A stretch of DNA of 64,000 nucleotides from the NCBI GenBank assembly GCA_963732005.1, contig CAVSXT010000003.1:310001-374000 (forward strand), written 5' to 3'. Made by a program: the position numbers and the translations under genes. Under the pieces are notes generated by a model that saw only the letters and a program-made list of their open reading frames with translations, searched no databases and had not been told where the DNA came from. This document shows, piece after piece, positions 11,201 to 23,200 of the stretch; position 1 is the stretch's first letter; each line of letters begins with the position of its first letter. Source of the DNA: JASLEW01 sp963732005. Lineage in GTDB: Bacteria > Acidobacteriota > Thermoanaerobaculia > Multivoradales > UBA5704.

Positions 11201-14200
11201 CTGGCAGCGACCTGTGCCGCGGATGCGGCCGTAGCGGTTTGCCAACCGAGCCAGCCGCTGCCGCCAGGCGCCGCCACGCTGACCGCGGCCGTGCGGGATC
11301 TCGCGGGCAATGGCGCGACCTCGGCGCCGCGCCATTTCACGGTCGCGACCACCACGACGACGGTCACCGGCAGCGTGCGACTCGCCGCCGGCACGCCGGC
11401 CGCCGGCGCGCAGATCACCGTGCTCGGGCTGACGTCGGCCGGTGGCACCGCGGCCGCCGATGGCTCCTTCAGCATTGGCGGCGTGGCGGCCGCGGCCGGC
11501 CAGGCGCTGACCGTGACCGCGCAGCTCACCCTCGGCGGCACATCGCTGGTCGGCGTGGCAGCCAATGTGGCGCCGGTGGTGAGCGGCACGACCAATGCCG
11601 GCGTGCTGACCCTGCTGCCGGAGTGCGGGCCGCGCTTCGTCGACGCCCTCTTCCCCGGTACCGGCGTGACCGGTGACAAGTCCGCTGGCGATCCACACCG
11701 ATTCATCGCGGGAGCGGTGGGTTTCAACGACGGCTCGGGGCCGGCGCTCTACGCCTGGGGTGACTTCAGCTACGCCGGCGGCGCCGTCATCGGATCGGTG
11801 GCGAAATGGAATGGCGCCAAGTGGAGTGACAGCGGCCTCTCCGGCCAGGTCAGCGGGCTGTTGACCGCCGACCTGGGAGCCGGCGCGGCGCTCTACGCCT
11901 TCGGCGATCAGAGCATGAGCTACCAGGGGGTCGGCCTGCATGGCCTGGCGATGTGGAACGGGTTGAGCTGGAGCTCGGTCGGCAACGGTACCGACGGCGC
12001 GGTCTATTACGCGGCGGCGGTCAACGATGGCACCGGGCCGGCCCTTTACATCCTTGGTTCCTTCCAGAACGTCAATTACCAGGTGTACTGGAATGGGCAG
12101 GTCCAGGGCACCCCGGCAAACGGAGCGGCGAAGTGGAACGGCACCGCCTGGACGTCGCCGCTCGCCGCCGGCGGCGGAGTCATCCCTTACGGCGCCTTCA
12201 ATTCCGTGCTCTACGGTACGGACGACGGCGACAACCTGTACCAGTGGAACGGGTCGGCCTGGACCCTGCTGCGGAGCTTCGCCAATCCCATAGGGTTCGT
12301 CACCGCCCTGACCGGCGGCAGCACCCCGGGTCTGTACGTCGGCAGCGCCGGCGCCGTCAACCGCTGGGACGGACAGAGCTGGACCGTCGTCTCCCCCGCG
12401 CCTGGCCAGGTGTCGGGCGCACTCTACGGCTTCGACGACGGCACCTCTCCGCCCGGGCCGAAGCTCTTCGTGGCCGGCTCCTTTTGCACCACCAGCTGCG
12501 CGTCGCCGCAACGAGGCGTCTTCAAATGGGACGGCACCGGCTGGACCACGATCGGCGTCCATGCCGACGGGGAGTGGCCGGAGTCGCTCGGCTCCTGGAA
12601 CGACGGCACGGCCAATCGCCTGGTGGCTTTCGGACAGTTCTTGCGTTCGCCGCAAGGCAGGCAGGCCAACGGCATCGAGCAGCTGGCCGGCGGCCAGCTG
12701 GTGCCGCTCGGCAGCCAGACGATCGAGGATGGCCCGTCGCCCATTCTGCCGGTGATCAAGGCGATGGTGGTCTGGGATGACGGCACCGGACCGGCGCTCT
12801 ACGTGGGCGGTACCTTCGCCAGCATCAACGGCGCGCCGGCGAACCGCATCGCGCGCTGGGACGGCACGAGCTGGGCGCCGCTGCGCGGCGGGCTGGGGGG
12901 CAGCAGCACCCTGGACCAGGTCGAAGCCCTCGCCGTCTACGACGGCGCGCTCTACGCCGGCGGCCATTTCGCGCTGGCCGACGGCCAGCCAGCGGCCAAT
13001 GTCGCGCGGTGGGACGGCCTGCACTGGACCGGTCTCTCTCTCGGCAGCACGACGGCCGGATACGACCAGGTGCTCGCGCTGAGCGCCTGGAACGGCTCCC
13101 TCTACGCCGGTGGGATCTTCACCGACGTCGGCGCCGCCGACGCGCCGCTCAACCGCATCGCGCGCTGGGACGGCACGCAATGGAACGCATTGGGTTCGGG
13201 GGTCGACGGAGCTGACGGCATCAACGGTTACACGAGCTACGTCGGAGCGCTTGCCGTCTATGGCAACGCGCTGTATGCGGCCGGGAACTTCGGCTCGATG
13301 GGCGGCGTGGGCGTCAACAACGTCGCGAGCTGGAACGGCAGCGGCTGGTCCGGAATCGGCGCTCCCGCCAACTTCGAGCTCAAGGCACTGACCGTTTACG
13401 ACGACGGCGCCGGTGACCAGCTGTTCCTCGGTGGTTACTACCTCGATCCGGCGTACGTGCCCGGAAGCGCCTTTCTCGCCAGCTTCGACGGCACCAGCTA
13501 CGCACAGCGCGTCTCGCCGGTCGACGAGGGGATCAACTCGCTGGCCGCGTTCAACGACGGCAGCGGTCCGGCGCTCTATCTCGGCGGTTCGTTCTTGCAG
13601 ATCCCGCCGCCGGGCCTGGTGGCCAACCGCTTCGCCCGCTATCGCCAGGGAGTGCTCACCCGGTTCTTCCCCGGCGTGTACGGATCGGTGACCCGGCCCG
13701 GTGCCGGCATCCAGGGCGACGCCGAATCGACCGGCGTGCTCGCCATGGCCGTGTTCGACGACGGCAGTGGCAGCGGTCCGGCCCTGTTCCTGGGTGGCGA
13801 TTTCACCGGTGCCGGTAACACCAACTCGAGCGGCCTCGCGAAATGGGTGGCGCCGCTACAGTGCCAGGACGTGATTCCGATCCAGATCGCCTTGACCTCG
13901 CCGGCCGACGGCGCGGTCACCACCCAGGCATCCCAGGTCGTCAGCGGCTCGGTAAACAAGCCGGTCACCTTGACCCTCAACGGCCAGCTGCTGACCGTCG
14001 GCTCGAATTTGACCTTCAGCGCGCCGGTGACGCTCGCCGAAGGACCGAACTCCTTTCAGCTCGCTGCCGCCGACGCTTTCGGCAACACGGCACAGCTGGC
14101 GGTGACGGTGACGCTCGACACCTCACCGCCGAAGATCGCCTGGAGCGCGCCGGTGGCGGGCGCGACGGTCGGCACCGCTTCGCCGGCGCTGAGGCTGGGC

Positions 14201-17200
14201 TACCAGGACGGCGGCAGCGGCGTGGTGCCGTCGAGCCTGACCCTGCAGAACGGCGCTGCGGCCCTGGCGGCGAGCTGCACCTTTGGCTCGGCCGCGGCCG
14301 TGTGCACGCCCACCCAGGCGTTGCCCATGGGGGCGGTGACCCTCAGTGCGCAGATCAAAGATCGTGCCGGCAACACCTCGGCGCCGGCGAGCGTCAGCTT
14401 CACGGTGCAACCGGTCGCCGGTGGCGGCCAGACCACGGTGACCGGCAGCGTGCAGCTGGCCGGCGGCGTGCCGGTGGCGGCAGCGCAGGTGGCGGTGCTC
14501 GGCAAGGCCGGCGCCACCGCGACGACAGCCGCGGACGGCACCTTTGCGATTCCCGGAGTGGACGTCTCTTCGGGCGCCTCGCTGACCGTCACGGCGCGGG
14601 CAAACACCGCGCAGGGCTGGCAGACCGGCCTGGCAGCGGGGGTGGTGCCGCAGCCCGGCGGCACCACCAACGCCGGCGCGATTCAGCTGCGCTTGCCCTG
14701 CGACCCGGGCTTCGGCGCCGGCCTGCTCACCGAGGTGGGAGTGGACACGGTCCAGAACGCCGACGTGACGGGCCAGCAGGCCGAGCACCGGGTGATGGCG
14801 ATGGCGGTGTTCGACGACGGCAGCGGCCCGGCGCTCTATGTCGGCGGCAGCTTCCACCAGGCCGGCGGCATCCCGGCGCAGAACCTGGCGCGCTGGGATG
14901 GCCATGCCTGGACGGCGGTGGGCGGTGGCACCAACGGTCCGGTGTGGGCGCTGGCGGTCTATGGGTCCGCCCTTTACGTCGGCGGCAACTTCACCCAAGC
15001 CGGCGTCGCCGCCTCGCCGGTTGCCGCTCTCAGTATCGCGAGCTGGACCGGCAGCGGCTGGTCGGCGCTTCTTGGCGGTGGCGGCAACGGCGTGGCCGGC
15101 ACGGTCTACGCGCTGACGGTGCACGACGACGGCAGCGGGCCGGCGCTCTACGCCGGCGGCTTCTTCAACGGCGCCGGCGGTCTCGCGGCCAACAACCTCG
15201 CGCGCTGGAATGGGTCGGCCTGGTCGGTCGTCGGCAGCCCGAGCAACGGCACCGACTCGGAGGTCTTCGCGCTGGCGAGCTTCAACGGCCGGCTCGTCGC
15301 CGGCGGCGAGTTCCGCCACGCCGGCGGCCAGAGCGCGGCGTCGCTGGCGCAGTGGAACGGCAGCGCCTGGTCGGCGGTCGGAACCGGTACCGACGACAAC
15401 GTCTATGCGCTGCAGATATGGAATGGGGCGCTTTACATAGCGGGTAACTTCCAGCACGCCGGCACGGTGGCGCAGCCGGTTTACGGCATCGTTCGCTGGG
15501 ACGGCGCCGCTGGTTGGAGCGGCCTCGGCGGTGGCCTCGACGAAGCTTCCTTCTCGACGTTCGATGGGCAGCAGGGGGTGCAGGCGCTGGGGGTCTACGA
15601 CGACGGCGGAGGAGCGAAGCTCTACGCCTCGGGCCAGTTCTACCACGACGGTGTCAGCAATCTCTACCATGACATGGCGCGCTGGGACGGCACCGCCTGG
15701 TCGGCAGTGGCCGGGGGCGTCGACGATCAGGGTTTCCTGTGCGAGCCGATCGATCCTGGCGATCCCTTGGGGGAGCAGGCGTGCCTGAGCGGTGCCGCGT
15801 TCGCGGTCTTCGACGGCGGCACCGGTCCGGCGCTCTACGCCGGCGGCGGCTTTGCCGTCGCCGGGGGCATCGGGGTCCATCAGGTGGCGCGATGGAGCGC
15901 CAAGGGTTGGAGCGCGGTCGGATCGACGGCGACCGGCGCCGACGCCGGTGCCGGCGCGCTGGCCATCTTCGACGACGGCACCGGTCCGGCGCTTTACGCC
16001 GGCGGCGACTTCACCACCCTGGCCGGACTGAGCACCTCCCACGCCGCGCGCTGGGACGGCGCGCAATGGTCGCCGCTCGGGAACGGCACCGACGCTCGAG
16101 TATCGGGCCTGGCGAGCCTCCCCGGCAGCCCGCCCACCCTGGTCGCCGGCGGCGATTTCGCCAACGCCGGCGGCGTCGCGGCGGCGCGCGTCGCCGCCTG
16201 GGGCGGCACCGGCGGCGCCTTCGCCTGGTCGGCGCTGGCCGGCGGCGCCGCGGCGCCGGTGCGCGCGGTTGCGGCGCTCGACGCTTTCGGCACCGGGACG
16301 ACGACGCTTTACGCGGGAGGCGACTTCACCAGTCCGGCCGCCTACGTCGCCAGCTGGAACGGCAGCGCCTGGTCCGGCCTCGGGAGCGGGGTGGACGGCA
16401 CCGTGCGGGCCATCGTCGCGTTCCAGGGCCCCGGCCAATCGCCGGCGCTCTACGTCGCCGGCGACTTCCAGAACGCCGGCGGCAGCCCGGCGTCGCACGT
16501 CGCCAGATGGGACGGCGCGCAATGGTCGCCGCTCGGTAGCGGCGTCGGCGCCCCGGTCCACGCCCTCGCGGTCTTCGACGACGGCAGCGGCCCCGCGCTC
16601 TATGCGGGCGGCGAGCTCGGCGTCGTCATGCGCTGGAACGGCACCAGCTGGGCGCAGGTTGGCAGCAGCTTCAACAGCATCGTCTACGCCCTGGTGGTCT
16701 TCGACGACGGCCTCGGCCCGGCGCTGTTCGCCGGCGGTCCCCCGACCACCTCGCCGCCGACGCCGCCCTACCTGCCGCTGGCGCGTTGGAGCGGCACCTC
16801 CTGGTCCGCGCCGGTCGCCGACGGCACCGGCCTGCCGGCCCTGGCCGGCGGCACCGTCGAGTCGCTCGCCGTCTGGGACGACGGCGGCGGCCCGGCGCTC
16901 TGGATCGGCGGCGACTTCTATCTGGGCACCCAGCTCGCGGCCACCCACGCTTACCTCGTCAAGTGGTCGCGCCCGGCGATCTGCGTGGACCACAACCCGC
17001 CGGTGCTCGCCTTCACCGCGCCGGCGGAGAACGCTGCGGTCAGCAGCTCGACCCCGGAGATCGACGTCACCTACAGCGCTGCCCAGGATGACGCCGCCAC
17101 CGGCACGCTGGCGATCACCAACGGCGGCGCCGCGCTCGCCGTGAGCTGCGTCTTCAATGCGGCGGCCGGCCAGTGCCGGCCCACCGCGGCGCTCGCCGAC

Positions 17201-20200
17201 GGCCCGGTCCACCTGTCGGCGACCATGGCGAACCTCGGCGGGGTCGTTTCGTCGCCGGTCAGCCGCGACTTCGTGATCGACACCCAGGCGCCCGCCTTCG
17301 CCTTCACGCTGCCGGCCAACAACGCGCTGGTGGCCGGCACCACCGTTGACGTGAAGATGCACTACACCGATGCCGGCTCGGGCATCGACGGCAACAGCCT
17401 TTCGCTCAGCCTCAGTTCCACCGTCTCCGCGAGCTTCCAGTGCTCGGCCGGCGCGACCGACGCCGACTGCACGCCGGTCGCGGCGCTCGCCGACGGCGTC
17501 TACACGTTCTACGGTACGGTGCGCGACCTGGCCGGCAACACCTCGCCGCAGGCCCAGGTGACGTTCATCGTCGATACCCAGCCGCCGCAGCTCGCGATCA
17601 CCGCGCCGGCGAACGGCAGCTCGACCCATCAGCAACAACCGCAGATCGTCCTGACCTACGCCGACGCCGGCTCCGGCGTCGACACCACGACCCTGGCGCT
17701 GACCGCCAACGGCAGCGCGCTGCCGGCGGCCTGCACCTTCGGTCCGGCGAGCGCCGTGTGCACGCCGGTCTCGCCGCTTGCCGCGGGCGCGGTGACGCTC
17801 GCCGCCACGATCCAGGACCATGCCGGGCATGTCTCGGCAGCCGCCGGCGACGGCTTCACCGTGGTTCTCGACTTCACCCCGCCGGTGATCACCGTCGCCA
17901 CACCGGTGCCGGGATCGGCCACCAACCAGGCGAGCCAGCAGGTCACCGGCAGCCTGAGCAAGCCGGCGACGTTGACCGTCAACGGTGCGGCGGCGACAGT
18001 CGGCGGCAACAATGCCTTCTCGTACGGTCCGGTGACCCTTGCCCCGGGAAGCAACTCGTTCAACCTGGTGGCGACGGACGCCGTCGGCAACGTCGGGCAG
18101 CTCGCCGTCTCGGTCCTGCTCGACACCACGCCGCCGGCGCTCGCGTTCACGGCTCCCGCCGCCGGCTCGACCTTCGACCCAACGGTCACCCCCATCCAGA
18201 TCGCCTGGAGCGACAGCGGCGGCGCCGGCGTCAACGCGAGCTCGCTGGCGCTGACGGCCAATGGCTCGGCGCTGCCGGTGACCTGCTCGACCTCCGCCGC
18301 CGGCGCCAGCTGCACGGCCAGAGCGCCGCTGCCGGGCGGGCCGGTGACCCTGAGCGGCCAGGTCAGCGACCAGGCGGGGAACGTCTCGCCGCCCGCCCAG
18401 GTCGGTTTCACCGTGCCCGCGGGCTCCAGCGGTCCGCAGCCGATCATCACGGTGTTCTCACCGGTGCCCAACGGTGCCACCAACAACCCCAGCCCGGTGC
18501 TGACCGGACGGCTCAGCGAGTCGGCGACCCTGACGCTCAACGGTGCCGGGGTCACGGTGGCGGGCGACCTCACCTTCAACGCCGGGCCGCTCGATCTGAA
18601 CCCCGGTGCCAACAGCTTCACCCTGGTGGCGACCGACGCGGCCGGCAACGTCGCGCAGCTCACTTTCACGGTGACTCTCGACACCGGCGTTCCGGCGCCC
18701 GCCAATCCCAGCCTGGTGACGGCCACCGCCGGATCTGCCGGCCAGGTTACCGTCGCCGGCTCTTCCGGTGCGGTGCCGGTCGGGGAGCCGGGCCTGATCG
18801 CGGTGATCGTCGATGCGGGCCTGAGCGGCGAAACCACGGCACCGGTTGCGGCAGATGGCAGCTTCAACATGCAGGCGGCGGCGGAGCCCGGTGACACGCT
18901 GTTGCTGTCGGTCCGCAACCCGGGCGGCAATCAGAGCGCGGCGGTCGGCGTTCGCGTCGCCGGCACGCCGCCGGCGCCTCCTGATCCGGGAACCGTGGCG
19001 CCAACCCCTGATCCGACCGCCGCGACCAACCTGTGCACGAGGACCGCCTTCCTGTGGAGCGGGACCAACCCCGTTCAATACGGCGTGGCGGCCGGCGTCA
19101 TCGACTGCAAGCGGTTGGCCGTGCTGCGCGGCCGCGCGGTGGACCGCAGCGGCGCGGTGCTCACGGGCGTGAGGGTCAGCGTCGATGGCCACGCGGAGCT
19201 CGGCAGCACCTTCACCCGCGCGGACGGCCGCTTCGACCTTGCGGTCAACGGCGGCGGCGACCTGGTGCTGCGCTTCACCAGCCCCGGTTACCTCACGCTG
19301 CAACGCCGCCTGCAGCCGGTCTGGAACAGCTATGTCGCGGTGCCGGACGTGATCCTGACCCAGCCCGACGCGCAGGTCACGACGATCGACCTGACCAGCT
19401 CGGCGCCGATCCAGGTCGCGCGTGGATCGGCCGTCGGCGATGCCGCCGGCAACCGGCAGGCGACGGTGATGTTCGCGCAGGGCACCACCGCAGCGATGGT
19501 GTTTTCCGGCGGCGCCACCTTGCCGATCTCCTCGCTGCAGGTGCGGGCCACCGACTACTCGGCCAACCATGCCGGCCCCGGCGCGCTGCCCGCCGACCTC
19601 CCGGCCAACCTGGACTTCACCTACGGCCTCGAGCTGAGCATCGATCAGGCCGATGCCGCGGGGGCGACCTCGGTCGCCTTCAGCCAGCCGGTGCCGGTGT
19701 ATGTCGAGAACTTCATGCGGTTCGCGGTTGGCCAGCCGGTGCCGCTGGCCGCCTTCGACCGTCAGCAGGCGGTCTTCGCCCCGGCGAGCAACGGCCTGGT
19801 GATCGCCCTGCTGTCGGTGACCGGCGGCAAGGCCGACCTCGATCTCACCGGCGGCGGCCAGCCGGCGAGCGCCGCGGCCCTGGCCGCCGTGGGGATCACC
19901 GATGCGGAACGGCAGCAGCTGGCGTCGCTGTACACGCCGGGCCAGCAGCTCTGGCGCGTGACGGTGAGCCATTTCAGCTTCTGGGCCTACAGCTGGCCCT
20001 GGGACCTGTCGGCGGCCGACTGGGTGCCGAGCGTGGCGCTGCCCGCGGTGGCGGACGACGGCAAGATCGACAAGCCGGCGGTGGCGCTCTTCGGTGGCGC
20101 CATCGAGACCGAGAACCAGATCCTGCACGAGTCGCTGGCCATCCCGGGGTCGCCGCTGGCGCTCGACTACAGCAGCGATCGCGTGCCCGGGCGCACCGCT

Positions 20201-23200
20201 CCCTACCTGCTCACCATCCCGCTCACCGACGCGCTGGTGCCGCCCGACCTCGAGCGAGTGGACCTCGAGATCGACATTGCCGGCCAGCAGGTGCTGCAGA
20301 GCTTCCCCGCGGCCGCGGCGCAGACCACCACCTTCCAGTGGAACGGGCTGGATGCCTATGGCACCCCGGTGCAGGGCGCCACGCGCTGGACGGTGAAGCT
20401 CGGCTACGTCTACACCGGCCAATACCAGATCCCGAGCGCCGGCAACCCTGCTTTCGGACTGACCGGCGGCACGAGCATCCAGGGCAGCGCGACGCGCGCC
20501 GAGGTCACGGTCACCCGCCAGAGCTCTGGCCAGATAGGCGGCCTCGACGCGCGCGCCGCCTGCGGCCTGGGCGGCTGGAGCCTGAGCGCTCACCACTACT
20601 TCAACCCGGTCGACCAGACGCTCTACTACGGCAGCGGCGGCCGTAGGAGCTTCGGCTCCGCGGCGTCATCGCCACAGGTGCTGACGCTGGTCGCCGGGAC
20701 AGGCAGCGCCGGGCTGGGCGGCGACGGCGGGCCGGCGCGCAATGCGCAGCTCTCTTTCCCGGAAGGGCTCGCGGTGATGAGCGACGGCAGCCTGCTGATC
20801 GCCGACACGCTCAATTGCCGCATCCGCAAGGTCGATCCGCTAGGCCAGATCACCACCGTCGCCGGCACCTCCTGCCCCGACCCGACGCAAGCCGCCGGGA
20901 GCATCGGCGATCAGGGCGCGGCGAGCGCGGCGGTGCTGGCGTCGCCAACCAAGGCCATCGAGGGACCGGACGGCAGCATCTACATCGCGGACGTCGGCCA
21001 TGCGCGCATCCGCAAGGTGGACGCGAACGGCATCTCGACCGTCGCCGGCAGCGGTCAATCGGGATGCGGCGGTGACGGCGGGCCGGCGGGCGCGGCCCAG
21101 CTGTCGCAGCCCGTGGACATCGCCTTCGATCGCGACGGCAACCTGCTGATCGCCGACACCGGCGGCCTCGACCAGGGCTGCATGGGCATTCGTCTGATGA
21201 GCCCGCAGGGTTCCATCCGCACCCTGGCCACGGGCGCGGCGCCGCCGTTCGATCCGACCGATCCCATCAACACCACGGTCATCTTCCCGCAAGGAGTGGC
21301 GGCCGGAGTGGACGGCAGCGTCTACTTCTCGCAGTTCCAGTCGGTGCGGCGCATCCCGCCGGACCACACTCTCGATCCCAACCGCTGGACGCTCGCCGGC
21401 GTCAACAACATTGCGCCGTTCATCGGCTTCGCCGGCGACGGCATGCCCGCCGCCGTCCATGGCACGACGCTCTTCAACCAACCGTTCCACCTCGCGGTGG
21501 ACCGCGACCACAATGTCTATGTGGCCGACACCGGCAACGGCCGCATCCGGCGCATCAGCAACACCAACGTCGTCGACACCGTCGCCGGCGGCGGGCCTTC
21601 CCTGCCGGTGGGCGATGGTTTGGCGGCGACCGACGCCGCGCTGCTCTGGCCAACCGGCGTCGCGGTCGATCCCACCGGCCAGACGCTCTACCTCACCGAC
21701 ACCTACCGCAACCAGGTCTGGAAGCTGACGCTGCCGCCGGCTTTCGGCGACAGCACCTTCGCCGTCGCCTCGGAAGACGGCGGCGAGCTCTATGTTTTCG
21801 ACGCCGCCGGGCACCACCTGCGCACCGAGAATGCGATCACCGAGCAGACACTCCTGACCTTCAACTACACGGCTTACAACCTGCCTGGCAGCGGCAGCGG
21901 CCAGCAGCAGCTGCTGACCGGGATCCAGGACGCCTTCGGCAACCTCACGACGATCGAGCGGGCGGCCGACGGCACGCCGCTGGCGATCGATTCTCCCTTC
22001 GGCCAGCGGGCGCCGCTCGCTTTGGATCAGAACGGTTATCTCGCGAGCTTCGTGCGCGCCGCGCCGCCGGCCCAGCCGAACACCGAAGCGGTCAACCTCA
22101 CCACCAGCGCGAGCGGCCTGCTCACGACTCTGAAGGACCCGAAGGGCGCGATCTACACCTTCGCCTACGACGCTCAGGGTCGGCTCAGCCGGGTGCAGGA
22201 CCCCGCCCAGGGCTCGCTGGCGTTGCAGTTCCAGGCCATCGCCGGCGGCGGCTACAGCGTGGCGCTCAGCAGCGCCATGAGCCGCGACAGCAAGGTGCAG
22301 GTGACGTTCCCAGCCACCGGCGGCATCCAGAAGACGGCGACCGACACGGCCGGGCTGGTGACGACGGGAGTCCTGAAGCCGAACGGGAGCGTCACCATCA
22401 CCAGCCCCGACCAGACCCTGGTCGAGATCGACAAGACCTCCGATCCGCGGCTCGGCGCGCAGTCGCCCTACGTCAAGACGGTGACGGTCACGACGCCGGT
22501 CAACCGCCTGGTCTACAGCGCCACGTCCAATCGCACCACGGGGGTGAGCGCGACGGACCCGCTCGGCCTGCTGTCGCAGACCGACACCGTGACCGTCAAC
22601 GACCGCACCGCGACCACGACCTATGACGCGGCGCAGCAGCAGGTGACCACCACCAGCCCCGAAGGACGCCAGAGCGTCGGCACCTACGATGCCTTCGGCC
22701 GCCTGCAGCAGAGCCAGGTGCCGGGATTCCAGCCGATCAACTATGCCTATGACGCCAAGGGTCGCTTGCAGACCGTCACCCAGGGCACGGGCAGCGAGCT
22801 GCGCACCCTGACCTACGCCTACAACCCCCAGGGCTTCCTCGACTCGATCACCGATCCGTTGCAGCACGTGACCCACTTCCAGTACGACGCCGTGGGCCGG
22901 GTCACCAAGACCACCCTCGCCGACCAGCGGTTGATCCAGGCGGCCTACGACCTCGACGGCAACCTGACGGCGCTGACGCCGCCCTCGCGGCCGGAGCACG
23001 ACTTCAGCTTCGATCAGGTCAGCGAGCTGCTCGCCTACACGCCGCCTCCCGCGGTGCCGGGCAATCCGGCGACCACCTACGCCTACAACGCCGACCACCA
23101 GCTGGTGACCATCAACCGGCCCGACGGCCAGGCCGTGACCTTCAACTACGACAGCGCTCCCTCGACCCTGGGCTCCAGCTGCTCGCCGAGCTGTGCGTCG